Shown here one piece after another: positions 25,530 to 33,208 of a DNA stretch of 64,000 nt. A program made the translations under genes and the position numbers. The stretch lies in contig JAFDWO010000160.1 in assembly GCA_018268415.1 (NCBI GenBank), forward strand, positions 1 through 64,000. Direction: 5' to 3'. The DNA comes from Actinomycetota bacterium (GTDB lineage: Bacteria > Actinomycetota > Thermoleophilia > Solirubrobacterales > 70-9). Under the pieces are notes generated by a model. The model was not told where the DNA came from. It did not search any database and saw nothing but the letters and a program-made list of their open reading frames with translations. Every line of letters begins with the position of its first letter. Within the stretch, counting starts at the first letter, position 1.

Positions 25530-26280
25530 GGGCGGCGAGCTCCTTGGCGAGCGCGCCGTAGGCGATGGCACCGCGCGAGGAGGGAGCATGGTCGGTCACC
25601 GGCAGACCATAGCTCGGCGACTCGGCGACTCGGACGCTGCGTGGGATGACGGTGTCGAAGACCATGTCGGAGAAGTGCCGGCGCAGCTCGGCCTCGACGT
25701 CCTGCGCCAACCGCGTGCGCTCGTCGTACATCGTGATGAGCAGCCCCGACACCTCCAGCCGCGGGTTCAACTGCCGCCGGATCAGCCCCAGGGTGTCCAG
25801 GAACTGGACGAGGCCCTCGAGCGCCAGGTACTCGGCCTGCACCGGGACGATGACGCGGTCGGCGGCGACAAGGGCGTTGACCGAGACCGGGCCCAGCGAG
25901 GGTGGGCAGTCGAGGAAGGTCCGGGCGAAGCGCTCGCGGACCGGGCCGAGCCGTTCGCGCAGGCGCGTCTCGGAGCTCTCGATCCGGGGCAGCTCCACCG
26001 CAGCTCCCGCCAGGTCGACGTTGGCGGGCACGATCCAGAGGTTGTCGGGCCCGGCCGGGCGGGCGGCCGCAGCCACCTCGGTGTCGCCGGTCAGGCAGTC
26101 GTAGGAGGACGGGTGGAGGTCCCGGCCTCCGCCCAGGGCGACCGTCGCATTGCACTGCGGATCGAGGTCGACGAGCAGCGTCTGCTCGCCTTCCGAGGCC
26201 GTGCAGGAGGCAAGGTTGACCGCGGTGGTGGTCTTGCCGACGCCCCCCTTCTGGTTCGCGATCGCGTAGACGGTGCCCAT
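25522..26280 (-). CDS. parA: Chromosome-partitioning ATPase ParA/Soj
   Basis: Walker-type ATPase of 252 residues. The deviant Walker A (KGGVGKTT, residues 11-18), Walker A' (LLVDLDPQCNATV) and Walker B-like FLDCPPSLGPVSVNAL are intact. It segregates origins by a gradient on the nucleoid together with ParB. The ATG at 26280 is the natural start; jag is transcribed divergently from 26333, leaving a 52-bp promoter space. In most actinobacteria rsmG directly precedes parA on the same strand; here the jag-rsmG pair is inverted. Confidence 0.96.
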   Translation of the reverse strand: MGTVYAIANQKGGVGKTTTAVNLASCTASEGEQTLLVDLDPQCNATVALGGGRDLHPSSYDCLTGDTEVAAAARPAGPDNLWIVPANVDLAGAAVELPRIESSETRLRERLGPVRERFARTFLDCPPSLGPVSVNALVAADRVIVPVQAEYLALEGLVQFLDTLGLIRRQLNPRLEVSGLLITMYDERTRLAQDVEAELRRHFSDMVFDTVIPRSVRVAESPSYGLPVTDHAPSSRGAIAYGALAKELAARG

Positions 26281-26332
26281 CGCGGCCCAGACTAGATGAG
26301 CGCCGTGCCCACCGGTCGGATAGCCTGGGCGC

Positions 26333-26815
26333 GTGCCCGACCTGGCCGACTGGCCCGACGATCCTGCCGAGCGCGCCCGCGAGTTGGTCGAGGGGGTCCT
26401 CGACGAGCTCGACCTCGACGGCGACGTGGAGATCGAGGAGGACGACGATCGCATCGTCGTCACAGTCGTCGGCACCGACGATTACGGCTTGTTGATCGGC
26501 AAAAGGGGCCAGACGATCGATGCTCTGCAGCTGCTCTGCTACCAGGCGGCCTTCCGCGGCCTCCGCGAGCGCAAGCGGGTCATCGTCGACGCCGCGGGCT
26601 ACCGCGGGCGGCGTCGCGAGACCCTGGAGAGCCGCGCCGACCGCGCCGCCGAGCAGGCGCTGACCAACAACCGGGTGGTCGAGATGGACCCGATGAGCGC
26701 CCAGGAGCGCCGGGTCGTCCACGAAAGGCTGAAAGGCCGGTCCGGGGTCGAGACCTACAGCGAGGGCGACGAGCCTCACCGCTGCGTGATCGTCGCGCCG
26801 CTCGTCCACGAATAG
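26333..26815 (+). CDS. jag: Jag/KhpB-like RNA-binding protein (KH-R3H)
   Basis: A 160-residue protein with a KH domain (TVVGTDDYGLLIGKRGQTIDAL) and an R3H domain (LESRADRAAEQAL ... MSAQERRVVHERL). Jag/KhpB proteins bind RNA and affect cell-division and wall genes. The N-terminal Jag-N domain of firmicutes is absent, as is usual in actinobacteria. GTG start at 26333. It runs on the plus strand with rsmG, opposite to both parA-parB and yidC-rpmH, which normally share its direction. Confidence 0.92.
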   Translation: MPDLADWPDDPAERARELVEGVLDELDLDGDVEIEEDDDRIVVTVVGTDDYGLLIGKRGQTIDALQLLCYQAAFRGLRERKRVIVDAAGYRGRRRETLESRADRAAEQALTNNRVVEMDPMSAQERRVVHERLKGRSGVETYSEGDEPHRCVIVAPLVHE

Positions 26816-26823
26816 CGGCACCT

Positions 26824-27516
26824 GTGGGCGGCGACCCGACGGCGTCCCTCTCCCCGGCCTCGCGTCGGTCGCTGGAGACCGTCCTCGCCCTACTGGCGGA
26901 GGAGCGCGCCTCGGTCAGCTCCGTGGTCGACCGGCGTGCCTGGAAGGTCCACGTCGAGGACAGCCTCACCGGCCTTGAGGTCCCCGAGCTGCGGGAGGCC
27001 GAGCGGATCGCCGACGTCGGCGCCGGGGCGGGCTTCCCCGGCCTCGTCCTGGCCGTGGTCCTGCCGGAGGCCCAGGTCGACCTGATCGAGTCCGTGGGCC
27101 GCAAGACGGCCTTCATCACCCGCGCCGCCGAGGCCGCCGGGATCCCCAACGCCACCGCCGTCACCGCCCGGGCCGAGGACGTCGCCCGCAGCGAGGCCCG
27201 CGAGACCTACGACGTCGTGACGGCCCGCGCCGTCGGCCGCCTCTCGACCCTCGCCGAGCTGGCGAGCCCTCTCCTCCGCGAGAACGGGGCCCTGATCGCC
27301 TGGAAGGGCAAACGCGACGCGGAGGAAGAGGACCAGCTAGATCGCGCCTCAGAAGCGCTGTCGATGCGCCCCGAGGCCATCCTCGACGTCGGCCACCGGG
27401 CGGGCTCCGAGTACCGCCACCTCCACATCATCCGCAAGTCAGCCCCCACGCCCGCGAACCTCCCCCGCAAGTCCGGCCTGGCCAAGAAGCGTCCCCTCGG
27501 CCGGCAGTCGTCCTGA
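26824..27516 (+). CDS. rsmG: 16S rRNA (guanine-N7)-methyltransferase RsmG
   Basis: RsmG (GidB) of 230 residues, which methylates G527 of 16S rRNA. The SAM site IADVGAGAGFPGLVLAVVLP and the VDLIESVGRKTAFI and VVTARAVGRLSTLAEL blocks are present. The GTG at 26824 comes eight bases after the jag stop; no clear ribosome-binding site is seen, so it may rely on coupling. The basic C-terminal tail (KSGLAKKRPLGRQSS) runs into the tandem repeats that begin at 27507. Confidence 0.92.
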   Translation: MGGDPTASLSPASRRSLETVLALLAEERASVSSVVDRRAWKVHVEDSLTGLEVPELREAERIADVGAGAGFPGLVLAVVLPEAQVDLIESVGRKTAFITRAAEAAGIPNATAVTARAEDVARSEARETYDVVTARAVGRLSTLAELASPLLRENGALIAWKGKRDAEEEDQLDRASEALSMRPEAILDVGHRAGSEYRHLHIIRKSAPTPANLPRKSGLAKKRPLGRQSS

Positions 27517-27606
27517 GCAGCGCCCCCAGCTCGCGGTCGTCCTAACCAGCATCCCCGGGGGCGCGGTCGTCCTAACCAGCGCTATAGGTAGGCAAGGACG
27601 ACCGCG
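27507..27606. repeat. Three tandem copies of a 15-nt motif ending in a 12-bp hairpin
   Basis: The motif GTCGTCCTAACCAGC occurs exactly at 27536-27550 and 27566-27580 and with two changes at 27507-27521, where it contains the rsmG stop codon, giving a 29-30 nt period. The last copy also forms the left arm (27562-27573) of a perfect 12-bp stem with 27595-27606. The hairpin could end rsmG transcription but lacks a T-run. This fills the left part of the 319-bp gene-free stretch 27517-27835. Confidence 0.75.
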
Positions 27607-27670
27607 CTTCGCGCTTTGCGAGCAAAGAGCCGGCTGGCGTGTACCACCTTCGAGCGAAGCTTGTCCCGCG

Positions 27671-27797
27671 CCGACAGAGGGGTCTTCCGACTCCCTCCGA
27701 ACGGCTTGTAACGAGGGCCCTGCAACCACCTCGGACAGCCGCACCACGACTCAGCCCGAGTTTGAGAGAGGAGGGAGTCGGAAGACCCCTCTGTCGG
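27671..27797 (+). ncRNA. Long hairpin element, copy 1 (28-bp perfect stem, conserved 71-nt loop)
   Basis: Arms 27671-27698 and 27770-27797 are perfectly complementary. The loop begins with GAACGGCTTGTAACGAGG followed by GCCC and ends with CAGCCCGAGTTTGAGAGA. Copy 2 at 38854-38967 has the same loop ends but a different, still complementary stem. The compensatory change argues that the folded structure is what is conserved, as RNA or as a cruciform/mobile element. Strand is given by loop similarity only. It occupies the right part of the gene-free stretch between rsmG and yidC; I see no coding potential in it. Confidence 0.6.
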
Positions 27798-27808
27798 GGA
27801 GACCCACG

Positions 27809-27835
27809 AAAAAGGGCCCCCTTTCGAGAGCCCTT
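27809..27835 (-). terminator. Intrinsic terminator after yidC
   Basis: Read on the minus strand, directly after the yidC stop, AAGGGC (27835-27830) pairs with GCCCTT (27817-27812), followed by a run of T. It would end the rpmH-rnpA-yidD-yidC transcript. Confidence 0.65.
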
Positions 27836-28606
27836 CTAACGTCGCCGCTTCTTTTTTTTCGGCGGTTTGGGAGGCGGTTTGGCTGCCCGAACCTCCTCTT
27901 TCGTCGCCACGTGCGGCGCCGGGATCACTTTGTTGATCACGAGCCCCTGGCCGATCGTCCAGAGGTTCGTGGTGATCCAGTAGACGATCAGACCTGCCGG
28001 AAAGTTGATGATGAAGGGGACGAAGACCAGCGGCAGGACGAACATCATCATCCGCTGCGATTTGTCGGCGGAGACCGACATGAAGAAGCCGGAAGCCAGC
28101 TGGGTGCCGACGTAGAGGACGATCAGCGCGATGAGTTCCGCACCGTGGGCCGAGGCCGTCAGGTCTTCGATGAAGAGGAACGACGCGTGGCCCGCGGTTT
28201 CGCAGCCGCTCGGGAGCCCGAGGTTGGAGCAGATGTCGTCCGGGAGCTCGTGGCGGAGCGTGTAGAAGAGCGTGATGAAGACCGGGAGCTGCGCCAGCAG
28301 AGGGATGCAGGAAGCGAACGGGTTGACTTTGTTCTCTTTGTAGAAGCGCATCATTTCCTGCTGCATGCGCTGTTTGTCGTTTTTGTATTTCTCCTGGATC
28401 TCTTTCATCTGCGGCTGGAGTGCCTGCAGAGCCCGCATGCCTTTGAGCTGTTTGTAGGTGAGCGGGATCAGGATCGCCCGGGTGCAGACCGTGATGGCGA
28501 CGATCGACATGCCCCAGGAGAGGCCGACGTTGTCGTGGAAGAACTTGAGGACCGCGTTCGCGACGTCGATCAGCGGCTGCAGGATGTTGGCGTCCGGGAT
28601 CATCAC
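27836..28606 (-). CDS. yidC: Membrane protein insertase YidC
   Basis: YidC/Oxa1 insertase of 256 residues, the short form without the large periplasmic domain of proteobacteria. Five membrane segments are visible (first near residues 28-48, last near 205-225), with the cytoplasmic hairpin MKEIQEKYKNDKQRMQQEMM between the first two. The TM2 arginine is present in VCTRAILIPL. The basic tail (PPKPPKKKKRRR) suits ribosome binding. It begins GTG-ATG at 28606/28603, overlapping the yidD stop. A long loop containing two cysteines (DDICSNLGLPSGCE) is unusual. Confidence 0.94.
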   Translation of the reverse strand: MMIPDANILQPLIDVANAVLKFFHDNVGLSWGMSIVAITVCTRAILIPLTYKQLKGMRALQALQPQMKEIQEKYKNDKQRMQQEMMRFYKENKVNPFASCIPLLAQLPVFITLFYTLRHELPDDICSNLGLPSGCETAGHASFLFIEDLTASAHGAELIALIVLYVGTQLASGFFMSVSADKSQRMMMFVLPLVFVPFIINFPAGLIVYWITTNLWTIGQGLVINKVIPAPHVATKEEVRAAKPPPKPPKKKKRRR

Positions 28607-28917
28607 GAGTGGGCCTCACCGTGGTAATCGGCCGGGTGGATGTGGCCGAGGCCGCGCAGGGTGAAGTGGTCGGGAACCGGATCGAAGCCGCCGTGACTGA
28701 AGGGGTTGCACCGGACCAGGCGGTAGGCGGCGAGGACGATGCCGCGGATCACGCCGAAGCGCTCCACCGCCTCGACCGCGTAGGCCGAGCAAGTCGGCTC
28801 ATAGCGGCAGCAGCGCGGGCGGGCGGGCGAGATCCAGCGCTGGTACGCCCGCACCGGGGCCAGGACGACGCGTTTCACGTGGAACGGGGAGGACGGGACA
28901 TCGCCGGAGCGTTTCAC
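28603..28917 (-). CDS. yidD: Membrane protein insertion efficiency factor YidD
   Basis: YidD family, with CCRYEPTCSAYAVEAVERFG, VRCNPFSHGGFDPVP as signatures. Two starts compete: GTG 28917 overlaps the rnpA stop (GTGA) and has GGAGGG upstream; GTG 28878 gives the usual family N-terminus (MKRVVLAPVRAYQRWISP) but has no ribosome-binding site. Both GTG codons lie inside identical parS cores, so the extra 13 residues look like the result of a local duplication carrying parS. The 104-residue form is given; the 91-residue form is plausible. It cooperates with YidC and lies in the rpmH-rnpA-yidD-yidC operon. Confidence 0.9.
   Translation of the reverse strand: MKRSGDVPSSPFHVKRVVLAPVRAYQRWISPARPRCCRYEPTCSAYAVEAVERFGVIRGIVLAAYRLVRCNPFSHGGFDPVPDHFTLRGLGHIHPADYHGEAHS
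28872..28885. promoter_or_regulatory. parS site A (ParB-binding centromere)
   Basis: GTTTCACGTGGAAC, reading GTTCCACGTGAAAC on the other strand, equals the 14-bp core of the classical parS palindrome. It lies in the yidD coding region, about 0.6 kb from dnaA and 3.3 kb from parB. Confidence 0.88.
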
Positions 28918-28924
28918 GTGGAAC
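28911..28924. promoter_or_regulatory. parS site B (ParB-binding centromere)
   Basis: Identical 14-bp core 39 bp from site A. It spans the rnpA stop and the upstream GTG start of yidD, so the same bases serve as centromere, stop and start. Confidence 0.88.
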
Positions 28925-29285
28925 GCCCTCCGCCAAAGCTGGCATCCATCGCCTCTTCAAGCGATTTGGTGACACCGGCGGTCCCTTCCTTCTCGATCAA
29001 CCCGCCGATGTCGGCCCGGGCGACGATTACGAAGTCATGTTTGTCCGGCAAGCGATCGCTCAAGGACCAGAAGGCTTCCCGCAAGGTGCGCTTCACCTTG
29101 TTGCGATCGACCGCGCCGCCCACCTTCCGTGACACCGACACGCCCAGCCTCACCTCTTCGCGCTCCTCATCGCGACGTGGGAACGTGTAGAGGACGAGGT
29201 AGCGGGTCGCATGCGATGAGCCGTCGCGATAGACGCGGTCGAACTCGCCGCTGCGCGAGAGCCGACGGCGCTTCGACGGCGGCAT
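28914..29285 (-). CDS. rnpA: Ribonuclease P protein component
   Basis: RnpA of 123 residues, the protein cofactor of RNase P for tRNA 5' maturation. The RNR motif is clear in DRNKVKRTLREAFW and the start PPSKRRRLSRSGEFDRVYRDG is typical. ATG at 29285 follows the rpmH stop by three bases; its stop overlaps the yidD start. The C-terminus (SLEEAMDASFGGGRST) is family-like. Confidence 0.95.
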   Translation of the reverse strand: MPPSKRRRLSRSGEFDRVYRDGSSHATRYLVLYTFPRRDEEREEVRLGVSVSRKVGGAVDRNKVKRTLREAFWSLSDRLPDKHDFVIVARADIGGLIEKEGTAGVTKSLEEAMDASFGGGRST

Positions 29286-29288
29286 TGC

Positions 29289-29423
29289 TCAGGGAGTGAG
29301 GCGCTTCCGACCTTTGCGCCGGCGACGCTGCAGGACGGCGCGGCCACCGCGGGTGCTCATGCGGGCGCGGAAACCGTGGGTCTTGGCCCGCTTCCGCTTC
29401 TTGGGCTGATAAGTGCGCTTCAT
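29289..29423 (-). CDS. rpmH: 50S ribosomal protein L34
   Basis: L34 of 44 residues beginning [19 protein letters not shown] and ending GRKRLTP, the canonical sequence. First gene of the minus-strand rpmH-rnpA-yidD-yidC unit and divergent from dnaA. A TATACT hexamer at 29434-29439 on the minus strand is only ten bases from the ATG and no Shine-Dalgarno is seen, so a leaderless or very short-leader transcript is possible. Confidence 0.96.
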   Translation of the reverse strand: MKRTYQPKKRKRAKTHGFRARMSTRGGRAVLQRRRRKGRKRLTP

Positions 29424-29496
29424 TGCCGGCGGGAGTATAGGGACACGGGCGAAATCTTTTCCCCGCCAATTGCGGGTGGCCGGGTTCCCCCAGCAA
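29424..29496. promoter_or_regulatory. Divergent promoter region rpmH/dnaA
   Basis: Only 73 bp separate the two starts. A TATACT (minus strand, 29434-29439) suits the -10 box for rpmH. No clear DnaA boxes are visible here, so replication-origin sequence is more likely on the other side of dnaA. Confidence 0.4.
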
Positions 29497-30837
29497 ATGA
29501 CGGCGCTATCGTCGCCGCCCCCCGTGCCTGACGACTCCCACACAACCGACCTCGACAGCCTCTGGCGAACGACCCAGGAAAGGCTGGCGAAATCGGTCCC
29601 GGAGTCGACCTACAGGCTCTGGCTGGAGCCGTTGGACGTCGTCGGAGCCGACTCCGAGACGATCTATCTGAAGGCCCCCGAGGGGATCCGCGCCTGGACC
29701 GAGCGGCGCTATTCGGCGTTGATCACGGCGGCCCTCGCCGAGGTGGGCGCAACCTTGCAGCGAGTCAGCTTCGCCACCCCGCGCGACGTGGTCGAGGCCG
29801 CACCTGGACCCGAGCTCAATCCCAGCTACACCTTCGAGCGCTTCGTCATCGGCCCCGGCAACCGACTCGCCCACGGCGCGGCGCTGGCGGTCGCCGAGGC
29901 GCCCTCGGAGGCCTACAACCCGCTCTTCCTCCATGGCCCGCCGGGACTCGGCAAGACCCACCTGCTCGCCGCGATCGCCAATTACCTGAACGCCAACGCC
30001 CCCGGGCTGAGCGTCCGTTACACGACCGCCGAGTCGTTCACCAACGAGTTCGTCGCAGCCCTGCGGACCACCGGCGCCGAGGCCTTCAAGTCCCGCTATC
30101 GCGACATCGACGTCCTCCTCATCGACGACGTCCAGTTCCTCGAGGGCAAGCCCGCAACCGAAGAGGAGTTCTTCCACACCTTCAACGCGCTTTACGAGGC
30201 CGGCAGCCAGCTGGTCCTCTCCGCCGACCGCATCCCGAGCGACCTCTCGACCCTCGCCGCCCGCCTGCGCGACCGCTTCGAGTGGGGTCTGACCGTGCCG
30301 GTCGAGCCGCCCAATCTCGCCACCCGGCTCACCGTCCTGCGCCGCCTTGTGGAGGAGGCCGGGATCGAGATCGCCGACTCCGAAGCCCTCTCCGAGCTCG
30401 CCCAGCGGATCGACGCCAACGTCCGCCAGCTGCACGGCGCCCTCACCCGCGTGATCGCCCACGCCTCGCTGCTCGCCAAGCCGCTCAGCTCCGAGCTGAT
30501 CGCCGAGGTCATCCCCCGCGGGACCCGCACCGCCCAGGCCACCTCGGTCGAGGAGATCCAGCAGCAGGTCGCCGAACGCTTCGGGATCTCCCGCGCCGAG
30601 CTGATCAGCTCCAGCCGTGCCGCAACCCCCCTGCGCGCCCGCCAGGTCGCGATCTACCTGACCCGCGAGTTCACCGATCTCTCCCTGCCGCAGATCGGTC
30701 GGCTCTACGGCGGCCGCGATCACACCACCGTGCTGAACAGCCTGCGCCGCGTCGAAGCCGGCCTCGGCGAGGACGAGACGCTGACCGAGAAGATCACCGA
30801 GTTACGCGCAGCAATCCACAACCCCGCGGCAGGTTGA
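29497..30837 (+). CDS. dnaA: Chromosomal replication initiator DnaA
   Basis: DnaA of 446 residues. Domain I is at the N-terminus ([21 protein letters not shown]), the linker domain II is very short, the AAA+ domain has Walker [10 protein letters not shown] and Walker [12 protein letters not shown], and the DNA-binding domain IV has [19 protein letters not shown] 29497 is taken as start; a GTG at 29524 (PDDSHTT) is an alternative and no ribosome-binding site distinguishes them. It binds DnaA boxes and opens oriC. dnaN follows after 140 bp. Confidence 0.96.
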   Translation: MTALSSPPPVPDDSHTTDLDSLWRTTQERLAKSVPESTYRLWLEPLDVVGADSETIYLKAPEGIRAWTERRYSALITAALAEVGATLQRVSFATPRDVVEAAPGPELNPSYTFERFVIGPGNRLAHGAALAVAEAPSEAYNPLFLHGPPGLGKTHLLAAIANYLNANAPGLSVRYTTAESFTNEFVAALRTTGAEAFKSRYRDIDVLLIDDVQFLEGKPATEEEFFHTFNALYEAGSQLVLSADRIPSDLSTLAARLRDRFEWGLTVPVEPPNLATRLTVLRRLVEEAGIEIADSEALSELAQRIDANVRQLHGALTRVIAHASLLAKPLSSELIAEVIPRGTRTAQATSVEEIQQQVAERFGISRAELISSSRAATPLRARQVAIYLTREFTDLSLPQIGRLYGGRDHTTVLNSLRRVEAGLGEDETLTEKITELRAAIHNPAAG

Positions 30838-30977
30838 ACCCGAGGCGCCGCGGCCGCTGTAAGAATCCACGCCCGTCCACAGGCTCGTCCCCAGGCCCCT
30901 TCCCGCACCACGGTCACGAATAGTCTTCGTTCCCACTTCTTTCCACAGCATCTAAATCAACTCCACAAGGCAATCTT
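30838..30977. promoter_or_regulatory. oriC: Candidate replication origin (dnaA-dnaN intergenic)
   Basis: A 140-bp spacer, AT-richer in its right half, with four TCCAC(A) motifs on the plus strand ending at about 30871, 30881, 30947 and 30967. The best, CTTTCCACA (30939-30947), matches TTATCCACA at 7 of 9; CCGTCCACA (30873-30881) matches the variant TTGTCCACA at 7 of 9. The position is conserved for actinobacterial origins, but the boxes are few and degenerate. The dnaN promoter must also be here. Confidence 0.5.
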
Positions 30978-32084
30978 TTGAAGCTCACGACCAAACGGGA
31001 AGAACTCGTCTCCAAGCTCTCGACCGTCTCGCGGGCCGTCTCCACCCGTGCCGCCACGCAGGCGCTGTCCGGCGTCCTGATCGAGGCCGGCGAGGGCTCG
31101 GTGACCCTTTCCGCCACCGACCTCGACCTCGGCCTGCGCACCGCCGTCGACGCCGAGGTGGAGGGCACCGGGTCGGTCCTGCTGCCGGGTCGGCTGCTTG
31201 CCGAAGTGACGCGCTCGCTCGGCGACGACACGGTGGAGATCGAGACCCGCGAGGCGGAGCGCGACGTCGAGATCCGCAGCGGTAGCTCGAGCTTCCACCT
31301 ACGGGTGCTGCCGGTGGAGGACTTTCCGACCCTGCCGAGCAGTGACGCCGAGCCGATCAAGATCCCGGCCGCGGTGCTGGCGGAGAGCATCGACCTGGTC
31401 GCCCGTGCGGCCTCGCGCGACGACATGCGCCCGGTCCTGACCGGCGTCTTCGTCACCGCGTCGGGGACCGAGATGACGATGGTCGCCACCGACTCCTACC
31501 GGCTGGCGGTGAAGCGGGCCGAGCTCGAGGCTCCGCTCAGCGGCGAGATCGAGGCCAACATTCCGGCCCGGGCGTTGCGCGAGCTGGCGCGGATCCTGTC
31601 GGGCGAGGGAGTCGACGAGGCCGCGATCACCCTGCAGGCCAACCAGGCGATCTTCGAGGCCGGCTCGATCACCCTGACCACCCGACTGATCGAGGGGCAG
31701 TTCCCGAACTTCCGCCAGCTCCTCCCCGAGTCCTACGAGCACGACGTGCGGCTGCCCCGGTCGGAGTTCCTCGACGTGGCGCGGCGGATCAGCCAGCTGG
31801 CGCAACGCAACGCGCCGCTGCGGTTCTCCTTCGAGCCGGGCGAGCTGACCGTCTCCGCCGAGACCCCGGACGTCGGGGACGCGCGCGAGACGATGCCCGC
31901 GGTCTTCGAGGGCGAGCCGATGGAGATCGGCTTCAACCCCGATTACCTGCGTGAGGGGATCGAAAGCGTCGCCGGTGACGAGGTGCTGGTGCGGCTGATC
32001 TCGCCGCTGCGACCGGGGCTGATGCAGCCGGTCGACAACGATGACTTCCGTTATCTCGTGATGCCGATCCGCCTGAACGTGTAG
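30978..32084 (+). CDS. dnaN: DNA polymerase III beta clamp
   Basis: Sliding clamp of 368 residues with three similar domains. Typical segments are TKREELVSKLSTVSRAVSTR, VLLPGRLLAEVTRSL, LRVLPVEDFPTLP, ATDSYRLAVKR, LIEGQFPNFRQLLP and the C-terminal RYLVMPIRLNV. The start is TTG at 30978 with AAGG seven bases upstream; this begins at the family-standard residue. It tethers the polymerase to DNA and is followed by recF after 14 bp. Confidence 0.96.
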   Translation: MKLTTKREELVSKLSTVSRAVSTRAATQALSGVLIEAGEGSVTLSATDLDLGLRTAVDAEVEGTGSVLLPGRLLAEVTRSLGDDTVEIETREAERDVEIRSGSSSFHLRVLPVEDFPTLPSSDAEPIKIPAAVLAESIDLVARAASRDDMRPVLTGVFVTASGTEMTMVATDSYRLAVKRAELEAPLSGEIEANIPARALRELARILSGEGVDEAAITLQANQAIFEAGSITLTTRLIEGQFPNFRQLLPESYEHDVRLPRSEFLDVARRISQLAQRNAPLRFSFEPGELTVSAETPDVGDARETMPAVFEGEPMEIGFNPDYLREGIESVAGDEVLVRLISPLRPGLMQPVDNDDFRYLVMPIRLNV

Positions 32085-32098
32085 GGACGGCGGGGACG

Positions 32099-33208
32099 GT
32101 GCTCGTCACCGCGATCGAAGCCCGCCCGCTGCGCAGCCTCGAGCGCGTCCGGGTGCCGCTCGGGCCGGGGATCACCAGCGTCGTCGGCCCCAACGGGGTC
32201 GGCAAGACGAACCTGGTCGAGGCGCTCTACTTCGCCTTGACCGGGCGCTCCTTTCGCACCTCCGATCGGCGCGACCTGATCCCGTTCGGCGGGAGCCTGG
32301 CGCGCGCCGAGGTGACGGTCCGCGACGCCGACGGGATCGAGCGCAGGCTGTTGGCCTCGGTGAGCCGCACCGAGGGGCGTCGTCACCTGCTCGACGGCTC
32401 GCCGGCCGACCCGGCGACGATCGCCCGCTCCCGGCCGCCCGTGGCGGTCTTCGCCCCGGACCGCCTCAGCCTGGTGAAGGGCCCGCCGGCCGAGCGCCGC
32501 GCCCACCTCGACGGCTTCCTCGCCGCCCGCTGGCCCGCCCGCGGCGAGCTGCGCAAACGCTTCGGCCAGGCGCTGGCGCAGCGCAACGCGATGGTCGCGC
32601 GCGTCGCCGCCGGGTTCGGATCCCCGGACGGCCTCGACGTCTGGGACGCAGGCGTCGCCGACGCCGCGGCGCCGCTGATCGCGGCGAGGGGTGAGGCGGT
32701 CGCGGAGTTGGCCCCGGCGTTCGCCGCCGCGCTGGCGGAGCTCGGCCTCGAAGGCGGCGCGCTTGCCTACGCGCCCCGGGCCGACGGGGACGCCGCGGCG
32801 ATCCGGGTCGGCCTGCGGGAGCGCCGCGACGCCGATCTCAAGCTCGGTCGCAGCTCCTGGGGCCCCCACCTGGACGAGGTGAAGCTGAGCGTGGACGGCC
32901 GGGCGCTGCGCAAATACGGGTCCCAGGGGCAACAGCGCGCGGCCCTCCTGGCTCTGCTTTTCGCCGAGCGCGAGGCGCTGCTCGCGGCGCGGCGCGTCAC
33001 CCCGTTGTTGCTCCTCGACGACGTGATGAGCGAGCTCGACCCGGGCCGTCGCGAGCGCCTCGTCGCGCGCTTCGGGGCCGGTGGTCAGACTCTGATCACC
33101 GCGGCCGACGAAGAGTCGCTGCCGGCTGCCGCGCGGGTGTCGATGGTGCGGATGCCAAGCCCGGGCGTCGTCGCGGCGTCGGGAGATTCCGGCGCGGAGG
33201 CGGCATGA
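32099..33208 (+). CDS. recF: DNA replication and repair protein RecF
   Basis: RecF of 369 residues. Walker A is GPNGVGKTN (about residues 29-37), the ABC-like signature region is near YGSQGQQRAALLALLFAE and Walker B is LLLLDDVMSELDP. It loads RecA at gaps with RecO and RecR. GTG start at 32099, 14 bp after dnaN; the stop overlaps the DUF721 gene (ATGA). The arrangement dnaA-dnaN-recF-DUF721-gyrB is the standard actinobacterial one. Confidence 0.95.
   Translation: MLVTAIEARPLRSLERVRVPLGPGITSVVGPNGVGKTNLVEALYFALTGRSFRTSDRRDLIPFGGSLARAEVTVRDADGIERRLLASVSRTEGRRHLLDGSPADPATIARSRPPVAVFAPDRLSLVKGPPAERRAHLDGFLAARWPARGELRKRFGQALAQRNAMVARVAAGFGSPDGLDVWDAGVADAAAPLIAARGEAVAELAPAFAAALAELGLEGGALAYAPRADGDAAAIRVGLRERRDADLKLGRSSWGPHLDEVKLSVDGRALRKYGSQGQQRAALLALLFAEREALLAARRVTPLLLLDDVMSELDPGRRERLVARFGAGGQTLITAADEESLPAAARVSMVRMPSPGVVAASGDSGAEAA

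Noticed and set aside
27671-27797. Integron attC site or CRISPR-like repeat
   Set aside because: There are no RYYYAAC/GTTRRRY core sites, no integrase gene and no regular spacers; the loop, not the ends, is the conserved part.
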